Assembly (NCBI GenBank): GCA_900316925.1
Contig: ONEU01000093.1
Span: 1 to 20,670, forward strand
Direction: 5' to 3'
DNA: 20,670 bases
Origin: an uncultured Eubacteriales bacterium
GTDB lineage: Bacteria; Bacillota; Clostridia; Oscillospirales; Acutalibacteraceae
The position numbers and the translations under genes were made by a program. Positions 13,546 through 20,670 of the stretch are shown here, piece by piece. The notes below the pieces were generated by a model that worked only from the letters and a program-made list of their open reading frames with translations, searched no databases and was not told the DNA's origin. How positions within the stretch are numbered: position 1 is the first letter of the stretch; each line of letters opens with the position of its first letter.

Positions 13546-14190
13546 ATGAGAAAATATGAAGCGGCCCTGTTCGATCTGGACGGGACATTAAGTGAATCGG
13601 GAGAAGGCATCCTGTACAGTGTACGCAAGATCTTCCATGAGACTGGGAGGGAGCTGCCCGATAAAAAAACGCTGGGAACATTTATCGGTCCCCCGATGTA
13701 TGACAGCCTGGTGCGCTGCGGGTTCACCCATGAACAGGCTGAGGAGGGCGTGCTCATCTATAAACGGAATTTTCTGGAAAAGGGCATCTATATGCAGCAG
13801 GTCTATGCGGGGATTCCGCAGCTGCTGAAAGCACTCCGGGATGACGGCATAAAGCTGGGTGTTGCTACCACGAAGTATGAGCCGTTTGCATTAAGGATCG
13901 TGGAGATGCTGGGACTCGGGCAGTATTTTGATTTTGTCGGCGGTGCGACTTCCGGTACGGAGCGCCGTACCAAGGAAAAGGTCATCCGCTATACGCTGGA
14001 GCACCTGCAGGCCGATCCCGGCAATGCGGTGATGCTCGGTGATACGAAATACGATGCCGAGGGAGCCGCCGCTGTGGGGATGGATTTTATCGGCTGTCTG
14101 TATGGCTACGGCACCCGGGAGGAAATGGCGGTTCACTGTCCCCAGGCGGTGTATGTCGGTTCTGTCAGTGATATCCGGGCGTATCTTTAA
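13546..14190 (+). CDS. HAD-superfamily phosphatase (PGP/Gph-like)
   Basis: A 214-residue protein. The ATG at 13546 is chosen because AAGGA (13532-13536) is 9 bases upstream; the in-frame TTG at 13537 abuts that site. All HAD motifs are present: DLDGT (nucleophile Asp9 and general acid Asp11), VATTK (motif II), the lysine in RRTKEK (motif III), and LGDTKYD (motif IV). The helical cap lies between the first two motifs. It resembles phosphoglycolate phosphatase and related house-cleaning phosphatases; substrate is not predictable. It ends the DUF1624-tex unit and is followed by a hairpin terminator. Confidence 0.9.
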   Translation: MRKYEAALFDLDGTLSESGEGILYSVRKIFHETGRELPDKKTLGTFIGPPMYDSLVRCGFTHEQAEEGVLIYKRNFLEKGIYMQQVYAGIPQLLKALRDDGIKLGVATTKYEPFALRIVEMLGLGQYFDFVGGATSGTERRTKEKVIRYTLEHLQADPGNAVMLGDTKYDAEGAAAVGMDFIGCLYGYGTREEMAVHCPQAVYVGSVSDIRAYL

Positions 14191-14198
14191 AAAAAAAG

Positions 14199-14227
14199 CT
14201 CCTGCATCCGGTGGGTGCAGGAGTTTT
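14199..14227 (+). terminator. Terminator after the HAD gene
   Basis: CTCCTGCATCC and GGGTGCAGGAG pair with one G-T wobble around a three-base loop, followed by TTTT. A run of A precedes the stem. Confidence 0.85.
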
Positions 14228-14248
14228 GTAATACTGTTGCCAAATGTG

Positions 14249-14311
14249 GAAACCCCCGCAACGCTTTCGGGGGAGTCAGAGAGCGAAATGCTTTGGGGTT
14301 TCGGTTTTTTT
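14249..14311 (+). terminator. Second terminator-like structure, possible attenuator
   Basis: GAAACCCC (14249-14256) can pair with GGGGTTTC (14295-14302), enclosing GCTTTCG with CGAAATGC (one bulge). GG and seven T follow (14305-14311). An alternative hairpin CCCCCG (14253-14258) with CGGGGG (14268-14273) uses the same C-run and excludes the first. It lies between the HAD terminator and the DUF1540 gene. It could be a back-up terminator or a switchable leader element. Confidence 0.45.
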
Positions 14312-14404
14312 GTTTATTTGATATTCGTATATCCGCTCTTTTTCAGGCAATACTATACATACCGCATCAGCGGCAAAACATCAGCTTTTGAGAAGGAGTT
14401 CGCT

Positions 14405-14566
14405 ATGGAAAAGTTCAATACCAGTATCCAGTGTACGGTTGACCAGTGCCGTTATCATTGCAGCGACTGCAATTACTGTTCCCTTGACAAGGTGCTCATC
14501 GGCACCCATGAGAGCAGCCCCTCCACCGATCATTGTACCGACTGCCTGTCCTTCGATTTGAAGTGA
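14405..14566 (+). CDS. DUF1540 small cysteine-rich protein
   Basis: A 53-residue protein. AAGGAG (14393-14398) lies 6 bases before the ATG, which decides the start; the reading frame extends further upstream without a ribosome site. Seven cysteines occur in the order IQCTVDQCRYHCSDCNYC and then HCTDCLSF. This matches the DUF1540 pattern, including the closing T-x-C-x-S-F-type end. The arrangement suggests zinc or another metal, but function is unknown for the family. It is a stand-alone gene with a bidirectional terminator after it. Confidence 0.85.
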   Translation: MEKFNTSIQCTVDQCRYHCSDCNYCSLDKVLIGTHESSPSTDHCTDCLSFDLK

Positions 14567-14574
14567 TTGACGGA

Positions 14575-14615
14575 AAAGCCGGAGCAGGACTCTTTTACAG
14601 AGCTGCTCCGGCTTT
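14575..14615. terminator. Bidirectional terminator between DUF1540 and tsaD
   Basis: AAAGCCGGAGCAG and CTGCTCCGGCTTT pair perfectly over 13 bases around a 15-base loop. The end of the stem gives a short T-run in either direction. It lies between convergent stop codons. Confidence 0.85.
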
Positions 14616-14622
14616 GTGCTGT

Positions 14623-15630
14623 TCAGAAATCAATGGTCATGGTGGCTCTGGCGTTCAGCGCAGTCGTCGCAAGATTGCCGGCGGCGTATTCATAGTACGC
14701 CTGTGAGCCGATCATGGCGGCATTGTCGCCGCACAGGGCAAGGGGCGGATAATAAATCTCCCAACCGCGTTTCTGACATTCTTCGGCGGTTCTACGGCGC
14801 AGCAGAGCGTTGGCGGATACCCCTCCTGCCAGTACCAGCGTATGGTAGTGCAGGTCTTCCGCTGCTTTCAGAAAGCGCTCCAACAGACTTTCTACCACTG
14901 CCTTGCGGAAGGAGGCGGACAGGTCGGCAACCGGAAGCTCCACACCCTTCTGGGATGCATTGTGGATGAGGTTGATGACCGCCGTTTTCAATCCGGAGAA
15001 GCTCAGGTCGTAGGGGGCACCCTCTACCTTCGGACGGGGCAGGGTAAAGGCATCCGGATTTCCCTCCTCGGCGAGCTTATCCAGATGGATTCCTCCCGGA
15101 TACGGCATTCCCATGGTTCTGGCGGCTTTATCAAAGGCCTCGCCGGCTGCGTCGTCACGGGTCTTGCCGATGACCTTCATCTGCGTGTAATCGGTCACTT
15201 CCACGATATGGCTGTGACCGCCGGAGACCACCAGGCATAAAAACGGCGGTTTCAGATCGGGATGCGCCAGGTAGTTGGCGGCGATATGTCCTCTCAGATG
15301 ATGCACCGGTACCAGCGGCAGTCCGGTGGACAGGGACAGCCCCTTTGCAAAGTTCACTCCCACCAGCAATGCGCCGATCAGCCCGGGGGCATAGGTGACT
15401 CCCAGGGCATCCAGTTCCGACAGGGTGAGGGATGCTTCCTCCAGCGCCTGTCTGACAACGCCGTTGATGGCTTCACAGTGCCGCCGGGATGCAATTTCCG
15501 GTACGACACCGCCATACAGCTTGTGCTCCTCCACCTGTGAGGCAATCACGGAGGAGACGATCACTCTTCCGTCCTCTACCACGGCAGCGGCTGTCTCGTC
15601 GCAGGAGCTTTCGATCGCTAATATCTTCAT
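14623..15630 (-). CDS. tsaD: tRNA N6-threonylcarbamoyladenosine transferase TsaD
   Basis: A 335-residue cytoplasmic protein of normal length. TsaD transfers threonylcarbamoyl to A37 of ANN-decoding tRNAs, working with TsaB and TsaE. Signatures: ESSCDETAAAVV (7-18), the loop YAPGLIGALLVG (80-91), metal ligands His111 and His115 in HLRGH, VSGGHSH, and LAGGVSANALLRR near the C-terminus. It is the last gene of the leftward operon, 11 bases after rimI. No ribosome site lies at the right distance; AAGGAAGG is about 18 bases upstream, inside the end of rimI, so coupled translation is likely. tsaB and tsaE are not in this window. Confidence 0.97.
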   Translation of the reverse strand: MKILAIESSCDETAAAVVEDGRVIVSSVIASQVEEHKLYGGVVPEIASRRHCEAINGVVRQALEEASLTLSELDALGVTYAPGLIGALLVGVNFAKGLSLSTGLPLVPVHHLRGHIAANYLAHPDLKPPFLCLVVSGGHSHIVEVTDYTQMKVIGKTRDDAAGEAFDKAARTMGMPYPGGIHLDKLAEEGNPDAFTLPRPKVEGAPYDLSFSGLKTAVINLIHNASQKGVELPVADLSASFRKAVVESLLERFLKAAEDLHYHTLVLAGGVSANALLRRRTAEECQKRGWEIYYPPLALCGDNAAMIGSQAYYEYAAGNLATTALNARATMTIDF

Positions 15631-15641
15631 AGTCTGAAACG

Positions 15642-16097
15642 TCAGTCCTTCCTTTGAAATAGCTTTGTCATTATCAGTGCATCCTCGGTGGGATGACGGT
15701 AGAAATTTTTCCGCAGTCCCATCTCTTCAAAGCCCAGGGATTCATACAGGGCAATGGCGGGATAGTTGGATTTCCTGACCTCCAGGGAGATGAAGTCTGT
15801 TCCCATGGCATCGGCGGTGAGGATGGCAATTTTCAGCAGTGCCCTGCCCACGCCTTGCCGACGGTATTGCGGAAAAACTGCTACATTGGTCACAAAGCAG
15901 CTTTCACATACCACAAACACGCCGATATAACCGGCAACCTCGCCCTCCGCCAGCGCTACAAAGAAATGAGCGGTATCGTTGCTCAGCTCTTCCTCCAGGC
16001 TTTTGTAGGACCAGGGCTGTGTGAAGCATATCTGCTCCAGCTCGGCTATGGCGGCGAGGTGTTCATGTTCCATTTGCACTAATGTAAGGTTTATCAT
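15642..16097 (-). CDS. rimI: Ribosomal protein S18-alanine N-acetyltransferase RimI
   Basis: A 151-residue GNAT acetyltransferase. The ATG at 16097 is preferred over the in-frame GTG at 16103 because AGGTGA (16105-16110) lies at a better distance. The acetyl-CoA site is seen in NVAVFPQYRRQGVGRALL, followed by LEVRKSNYPAIALYESLGF and the RimI-typical ending NFYRHPTEDALIM. RimI acetylates the N-terminal alanine of ribosomal protein S18 and may act more broadly. The gene overlaps the upstream phosphatase gene by 35 bases and precedes tsaD, a common partnership. Confidence 0.93.
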   Translation of the reverse strand: MINLTLVQMEHEHLAAIAELEQICFTQPWSYKSLEEELSNDTAHFFVALAEGEVAGYIGVFVVCESCFVTNVAVFPQYRRQGVGRALLKIAILTADAMGTDFISLEVRKSNYPAIALYESLGFEEMGLRKNFYRHPTEDALIMTKLFQRKD

Positions 16098-16554
16098 TAT
16101 CACTCACCTGTATGGAGCCGCTGTCCAGTTTCTTCAACAGCAGCTGGCAGAATTGGTCAATGGCATCTTCAATGATCTTGCGGCAGCGGCGGTAGGTGAT
16201 GAGGTCGGAGCCGTAAGGATCGGGGATCCCACCTCCCAGCAGATAGATCTTCTCCTTTGGGACGCCGATATCCATGAGGGTCTGTGCGTGGCTCGTGGTC
16301 ATCACCACATAAATATCGGTGATGTTGATATCGCGCTCCCGGATAATGCGGGGCTTATGGTTACTGATATCAATGCCGATCTCGTTGCAGACGACTACCG
16401 CATTGGGTGATACCTTCTGGCCGTCACAAAAACCAAGAGCTGCACTGCTGAAAATACTGTTGATGCCGTATCTGCGGGATTTCACTTCATAGATTGCTTT
16501 TGCCATCGGGCTGCGGCAGGTATTGCCGGTACAGACAAATAATATATGAAGCAT
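16063..16554 (-). CDS. Low-molecular-weight phosphatase, probably protein-arginine type (YwlE-like)
   Basis: A 163-residue cytoplasmic protein. The ATG at 16554 is chosen because GGGAGGTG lies about 7 bases upstream and places the active site at the usual distance from the N-terminus; ATGs at 16569 and 16572 lack such a site. The P-loop is CTGNTCRSP (nucleophile Cys8, Arg14), and the general acid is Asp112 in PDPYGSD. Thr12 follows the YwlE arginine-phosphatase pattern; tyrosine phosphatases usually have Ile there. Phosphoarginine is therefore the likelier substrate, though this rests on one residue. The C-terminal 20 or so residues (after KKLDSGS) extend past the usual domain end into the overlap with rimI. 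Confidence 0.85.
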   Translation of the reverse strand: MLHILFVCTGNTCRSPMAKAIYEVKSRRYGINSIFSSAALGFCDGQKVSPNAVVVCNEIGIDISNHKPRIIRERDINITDIYVVMTTSHAQTLMDIGVPKEKIYLLGGGIPDPYGSDLITYRRCRKIIEDAIDQFCQLLLKKLDSGSIQVSDNDKPYISANGT

Positions 16555-16571
16555 ATTTGCACCTCCCATCA

Positions 16572-19172
16572 TCAGGCCTTTGCTTCATACCAGGTTTTGC
16601 CGATGCCTGCCTCCGCCACCAGGGTCAGGGAGAGCTTCACGGCATTCTGCATTTCTTCGCTCAGCAAAGCCGCTGCTTTTTCGGCTTCCTCCTCCGGCGC
16701 CTCCACGATCAGTTCATCGTGTACCTGGAGGATCAGCTTTGCTTTCATGTTTTCCTGTTTCAGGCGGTCGAATACCCGGATCATGGCGATCTTGATGATA
16801 TCTGCCGCTGTGCCCTGGATGGGCATATTGCGTGCCACCCGTTCTCCGAAGGCACGGATATTGCGGTTGGAGGAGGCAAGCTCCGGCAGATAGCGCCGTC
16901 TGCCGAACATGGTCGTGACATAGCCGTCACGTTTTGCCTGCTCCACGATGGTTTTCATATAGCTGTCGATACCCGAATAGAGGGAGAGATAGCTCTTGAT
17001 ATAGCTGTCCGCCTCTTTCACACTCACGTTGATATCCTTGGAGAGAGAGAAAGCGCCGATGCCATAGACAATGCCGAAGTTGACCGCTTTGGCACGGCTC
17101 CTCAGCGCGGGTGTGACCATCTCTTCGGGGAGATCGAACACCTTGGCTGCCGTTGAGGTGTGGATATCCTTATTCTCACGGAAGGCCTCCAGCATATTCC
17201 GGTCATTGGCAATATGCGCCAGTACCCGCAGCTCGATCTGTGAATAGTCGGCGTCTACCAGTACACAGCCGTCCTTCGCACGGAAGAAGCGGCGCATCTC
17301 ACGGCCGCGCTCCGTTTTTACCGGAATATTCTGTAAATTCGGTTCGGTGGAGCTGATCCTGCCGGTGCGCGTCTCCTTCTGGTTGAAGCTCGAATGAATC
17401 CTCCCGTCCGGACCGATCACCTTGACCAGACCGTCGCAGTAGGTGGATTTCAGCTTTGAAAGGGTACGGTACTCGAGAATTTCGTCAATTACCGGATGAT
17501 AGGAGCGCAGCTCTTCGAGTACCTCGGCATTGGTGGAATAACCGCTCTTTGTTTTTTTCTTGGCAGGCAGTCCGAGGGTCTCGAACAAGGCGGCTGCCAG
17601 CTGCTTGGGAGAGTTGATGTTGAACTCCGTTCCCACATGGGCGTAGATGCTTGCCTGCAGACGGTCAATGTCCTTTTCAAGCTCCTTGCCGTAGCGGACG
17701 ATGCCTTCTTTATCCGCCATAAAGCCGATATTTTCCATAGAAGCCAGGACCTGTGCAAGGGGAATCTCGATATCCAGCAGCAGCTGTGTCTGCTGACGCT
17801 CCGAAAGCTCCTGCTCCAGCCGATCTGCAAGCGGGGTGAGGGCGGCTGCAGCACTTTCGTGTGTGCAGGGATTGGGGGTGACCTCGTACTCCTGCACCAG
17901 GCGGCTGATGGAATAATCGGATGAGTTGGGGTCACGCAGATATGCTGCCAGTCCCGTATCAAACACCAGCCCTTTGCAGGCAATCCCCGCCTTTTCCAGT
18001 ACGGCGAAGATCGGTTTGCAGTCGTTGGTGCGCTTGCGGATCGTCTCGTCCTCAAAAAAGAGCTTCACAAACTCCCGGAAACCGGGGGTGAAGGCATTAA
18101 AGGCGTAGACGGTCTTGCCGTCGGACAGCTCCATGCCGGTGATCTCTTCCTTGTCCGTCTCGGCAAGCAGATCAACCGTCTTATTCCGGAGCTGTTCCAG
18201 AAGCGACAGCGGTTCGGTGCTGTCGGAGTAGCCGAGGGTGGGAAGCTTCTGACGGGTCTCCGCCGTGACAGCAGGAGCCGCTGCTGCAGCCTCTCCGTCG
18301 AAGCCGAATTTCCTGATCAATGAGAACAGCTCCAGCCGTGCCATGAGTCTGGCGGCGGCTGACCGTTCCTCCTTTGTAAGCTCCTTGAGCAGATAGTGGG
18401 ACAGTTCGGTGTCAATGGGGGCGTCGGTGCGGATGGTACCGAGCATCCGGCTCATATAGGCACTATCCTTGCCGGCTTCCAGCTTCTTGCGCATGGCGGG
18501 TTTGATCTTGTCGGAATCCAGGTTCTCATAGATGCTGTCAAGATCGTGGAAATTGATGACCAGTTCGGCGGCGCCTTTCTCGCCGATACCGGCCACACCG
18601 GGGATACAGTCGGAGGTGTCGCCCTGAATCGCCTTGATATCAATGAGCTGTTCGGGGGAGACGCCGTAGACCTCCCGGATTTTTTGTTTATCGTAAAGAG
18701 TAACCTCAGGTTTGCCGAATTTGGTGGTTGCCATTCTGACGGACACGGTATCTGACACCAGCTGGAAGCTGTCACGGTCGCCGGTGGCGAGAACACATTC
18801 ACAGCCGCTGTCGGTGCACTGACGGGCAAGGGTGCCGAGGATATCATCCGCCTCAAAGCCCTTGCAGGTGACAATCGGGTAGCCCATTGCTGTCAGCAGC
18901 TCTTTGAGAGGCTCCAGCTGTGCCGCCAGTTCCGCAGGCATTCCCTTGCGGTTGGCTTTATAGCCGCTGTACGCCTGATGGCGGAAGGTTGGTGCCTTCA
19001 GGTCAAACGCCACCGCCGCCGCATCCGGACAGACCTCTTCTCTGAGCTTATACAGGGTGTTCATAAAACCGTAGATCGCGTTGGTATACTGACCGTCCTT
19101 GGTGGTCAGCAGCTTGATGCCGAAAAAGGCACGGTTGAGAATACTGTTACCGTCGATTACCAGCAGCTTCAT
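16572..19172 (-). CDS. polA: DNA polymerase I
   Basis: An 866-residue protein; AGAGGA lies about 10 bases before the ATG. Residues 1-290 are the 5'-3' exonuclease (flap) domain, with VIDGNS, EADDILGT, ATGDRDSFQLV and the DTSDCIPGVAGIGEKGA helix-hairpin-helix region. Residues about 310-460 take the place of the proofreading domain, but the DxE motif and later catalytic aspartates are not recognisable, as in Bacillus and Taq enzymes. The polymerase domain has motif A VDADYSQIELR (Asp640), the O-helix RSRAKAVNFGIVYG (691-704) and motif C QVHDE (816-820, Asp819). It fills gaps in repair and removes Okazaki primers. It lies 18 bases after alr. Confidence 0.97.
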   Translation of the reverse strand: MKLLVIDGNSILNRAFFGIKLLTTKDGQYTNAIYGFMNTLYKLREEVCPDAAAVAFDLKAPTFRHQAYSGYKANRKGMPAELAAQLEPLKELLTAMGYPIVTCKGFEADDILGTLARQCTDSGCECVLATGDRDSFQLVSDTVSVRMATTKFGKPEVTLYDKQKIREVYGVSPEQLIDIKAIQGDTSDCIPGVAGIGEKGAAELVINFHDLDSIYENLDSDKIKPAMRKKLEAGKDSAYMSRMLGTIRTDAPIDTELSHYLLKELTKEERSAAARLMARLELFSLIRKFGFDGEAAAAAPAVTAETRQKLPTLGYSDSTEPLSLLEQLRNKTVDLLAETDKEEITGMELSDGKTVYAFNAFTPGFREFVKLFFEDETIRKRTNDCKPIFAVLEKAGIACKGLVFDTGLAAYLRDPNSSDYSISRLVQEYEVTPNPCTHESAAAALTPLADRLEQELSERQQTQLLLDIEIPLAQVLASMENIGFMADKEGIVRYGKELEKDIDRLQASIYAHVGTEFNINSPKQLAAALFETLGLPAKKKTKSGYSTNAEVLEELRSYHPVIDEILEYRTLSKLKSTYCDGLVKVIGPDGRIHSSFNQKETRTGRISSTEPNLQNIPVKTERGREMRRFFRAKDGCVLVDADYSQIELRVLAHIANDRNMLEAFRENKDIHTSTAAKVFDLPEEMVTPALRSRAKAVNFGIVYGIGAFSLSKDINVSVKEADSYIKSYLSLYSGIDSYMKTIVEQAKRDGYVTTMFGRRRYLPELASSNRNIRAFGERVARNMPIQGTAADIIKIAMIRVFDRLKQENMKAKLILQVHDELIVEAPEEEAEKAAALLSEEMQNAVKLSLTLVAEAGIGKTWYEAKA

Positions 19173-19190
19173 TCTGCATTCATCCTCTCA

Positions 19191-20390
19191 TCATTCCTCA
19201 TTGGCAGGACGGATACTGTCCATAATGCCAACATTCTTGCCGTGGCGGAGATAGACGCGGGGAACACGCTTGCCGACCAGGCAGACGAGCTCATAGTTGA
19301 TGGTTCCCGTCATCTGTGCCATATCGTCAAACGACAGGGATTCATCCTTGCCGCTGCCGATGACGGTTACTTCATCGCCCTCCTGCACGTCGTCAATGTC
19401 GGTGACGTCCAGCATGAGCTGGTCCATACAGACTCTGCCCAAAACATTTGCTTTCTTTCCCTTGATGGTCATATAGGCGCGGTTGCTCAGGCTTCGGGAA
19501 TAGCCGTCCGCATAACCGATGGGCACCGTAGCGAGTTTCAGCGGTCTGTCCGAGACAAAGGTGCCGCCGTAGCTCACGGGAGTATCCGGCTCAATGGTCT
19601 TGACCTGTGCGACCACGCTCTTGATCTGCATAGCCGGGCGGAGATCCAGTCTGTCCGCCAGCTTTTGTGAGGGAGCGAGTCCGTACAGGATGATACCTGC
19701 ACGCACGCAGTCAAAATGTGCCTGGGGATAGTCGATGATGGCGCCGCTGTTGGCACAATGCACGATCTCAAAGCGGCAGCCGTTTTCCTTACAGCGGTTA
19801 ACCGCATCCGTAAAGCAGTCAAGCTGATGGAGAGTAGCCTGTCTGCCCTCACTGCCCTCATCCGAGACGGCAAAGTGGGTGAAGATCCCCTCGCTGATGA
19901 GTCCGGGCATCATGCAGGCATTCTGAATCTGCCGGATGGAGTCGCTGTCACGCTCCTTATTCTGGTACATAAAGCCGATCCGGCTCATACCCGTATCAAC
20001 TTTAATATGCATTCTGACTTTTACGTTTTGTTTGACGGCTTCATCGGACAGTTCTCTGGCGTATGCTTCGGAGAATACTGCCTGACTGATCTGATGATCC
20101 GCCAGTTCCTTTGCCATGCTTGCCGGCGTAAAGCCGAGGATAAGCACCGGCCGTTCAATGCCGTTTTCCCGCAGCTGCATGGCTTCCTCAATATTTGAAA
20201 CGGCAAAGCGGTCAGCTCCCAGCTTTTCATACAGTTTTGCCAGGAATACGGCTCCATGGCCGTAAGCGTCCGCCTTGATCACGCACATGATCTGTGTATC
20301 GGAAGCAACCTTTTCACGGATGACCTGATAATTGTGCTTTACGGCATCCACATCGACCTCTGCCCATGTTCTTCTCAGATACGTACTCAT
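19191..20390 (-). CDS. alr: Alanine racemase
   Basis: A 399-residue PLP enzyme that interconverts L- and D-alanine for peptidoglycan. The ATG at 20390 is chosen because AGAAGG lies about 6 bases upstream and the protein then starts with the family's typical MSTYLRRTWAEVDVDA; the frame continues upstream without support. The PLP lysine is Lys39 in VIKADAYGHG. Other family stretches are KVDTGMSRIGF, the VHCANSGAI segment, VSYGGTF (second catalytic region, with its tyrosine), PIGYADGYSRSL and RVCMDQLMLDVT. It is the first gene of the leftward operon. Confidence 0.97.
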   Translation of the reverse strand: MSTYLRRTWAEVDVDAVKHNYQVIREKVASDTQIMCVIKADAYGHGAVFLAKLYEKLGADRFAVSNIEEAMQLRENGIERPVLILGFTPASMAKELADHQISQAVFSEAYARELSDEAVKQNVKVRMHIKVDTGMSRIGFMYQNKERDSDSIRQIQNACMMPGLISEGIFTHFAVSDEGSEGRQATLHQLDCFTDAVNRCKENGCRFEIVHCANSGAIIDYPQAHFDCVRAGIILYGLAPSQKLADRLDLRPAMQIKSVVAQVKTIEPDTPVSYGGTFVSDRPLKLATVPIGYADGYSRSLSNRAYMTIKGKKANVLGRVCMDQLMLDVTDIDDVQEGDEVTVIGSGKDESLSFDDMAQMTGTINYELVCLVGKRVPRVYLRHGKNVGIMDSIRPANEE

Positions 20391-20408
20391 ACCATACCTT
20401 CTCACTCT

Positions 20409-20436
20409 ATTATTTCCAAGTATTTTACAAACACAA
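20409..20436 (-). promoter_or_regulatory. Candidate promoter of the alr-polA-rimI-tsaD operon
   Basis: On the minus strand TTGTGT (20431-20436), a 16-base spacer and AATAAT (20409-20414), close to the alr start. The overlapping ATAATA gives a 17-base spacing. No better candidate lies between the right repeat and alr. Confidence 0.5.
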
Positions 20437-20489
20437 ACATTTTCAGATACTACCATTTTACCCTATCCCCTACCCATTGTCAAGCGCCG

Positions 20490-20670
20490 GCGGCGCCCCG
20501 CCGCTGTGTTGTCACGCTGTCGTTCGGCGCAGAGCCTGCGCACCCGTGCCTACTGCATTGCAGTTGCAGACGAGGAAGTGAGTGTTTACCGATTGCTGCA
20601 AGGCTTATTCCGCAGCGAATTTTGGAAAGGGGTCCGGGGAAAACCTTTTTTTCGCCAGAAAAAGGTTTTC
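20490..20670 (-). repeat. Composite dispersed repeat, right (short) copy
   Basis: This is the reverse complement of the left repeat. Block D is at 20490-20526 (37 bases identical), a short hairpin module at 20526-20541, block C at 20542-20572, block B at 20576-20603 and block A at 20613-20670 (58 bases identical, including its palindromic end). The element runs off or ends exactly at the window edge, so its full extent is unknown. No coding sequence is credible within it. Confidence 0.8.

Noticed and set aside
14288..14404. N-terminal extension of the DUF1540 protein from an ATG at 14288 (MLWGFGFFVYLIF)
   Set aside because: It would add a membrane-like segment, but it has no ribosome site and starts within the terminator-like hairpin. 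AAGGAG before 14405 is well placed and gives the normal DUF1540 length.

Overview
The window looks like chromosomal DNA from a gut-type anaerobic Firmicute of the Ruminococcus/Oscillospiraceae kind. This is inferred from strong AGGAGG-type ribosome sites, moderate GC, the recognisable housekeeping proteins, a secreted protein built from Ig-like repeats of a type I associate with ruminococci, a Cthe_2159-like beta-helix lipoprotein, and intergenic repeats that are fuller than usual for a compact genome. I cannot fix the species. No rRNA, tRNA, transposase, phage gene or CRISPR array was seen.

Layout. Positions 1-3 are the start codon of a leftward gene lying outside the window. A repeat-rich non-coding stretch follows to about 710. 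Next come two overlapping rightward genes: a YfbK-like von Willebrand A protein and a membrane-anchored alpha/beta hydrolase. They face a leftward 793-residue secreted protein (carbohydrate-binding-like N-domain plus five Ig-like repeats). Divergent from that are a lipoprotein of the Cthe_2159 carbohydrate-binding beta-helix family and a small secreted protein made of 26-residue tandem repeats. Together 3386-8286 reads as a cell-surface locus, probably for polysaccharide contact.

From 8424 the content is mainly housekeeping. ychF runs leftward. A leftward two-gene unit (FlK-like hotdog thioesterase, then a C_GCAxxG_C_C redox-type protein) is divergent from a rightward unit (DUF1624 acyltransferase-like membrane protein, tex, HAD phosphatase). 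The two units share a palindromic -10 region. A DUF1540 mini-protein follows.

The right third is one leftward operon in transcription order alr, polA, low-molecular-weight phosphatase (arginine-phosphatase type), rimI, tsaD. It covers cell-wall D-alanine, DNA repair synthesis, protein dephosphorylation, N-terminal acetylation and tRNA t6A synthesis. Gene pairs are separated by less than 20 bases or overlap.

Both ends of the window carry the same composite non-coding repeat in opposite orientation (229-668 and 20490-20670). It has conserved blocks with different material between them. Bidirectional hairpin terminators sit between each convergent gene pair. The points most worth following are the composite repeat, the surface locus with its paired-cysteine repeats, the face-to-face promoters at 10446-10502, and the competing hairpins before the DUF1540 gene. 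I did not find clear evidence for a wholly new system.
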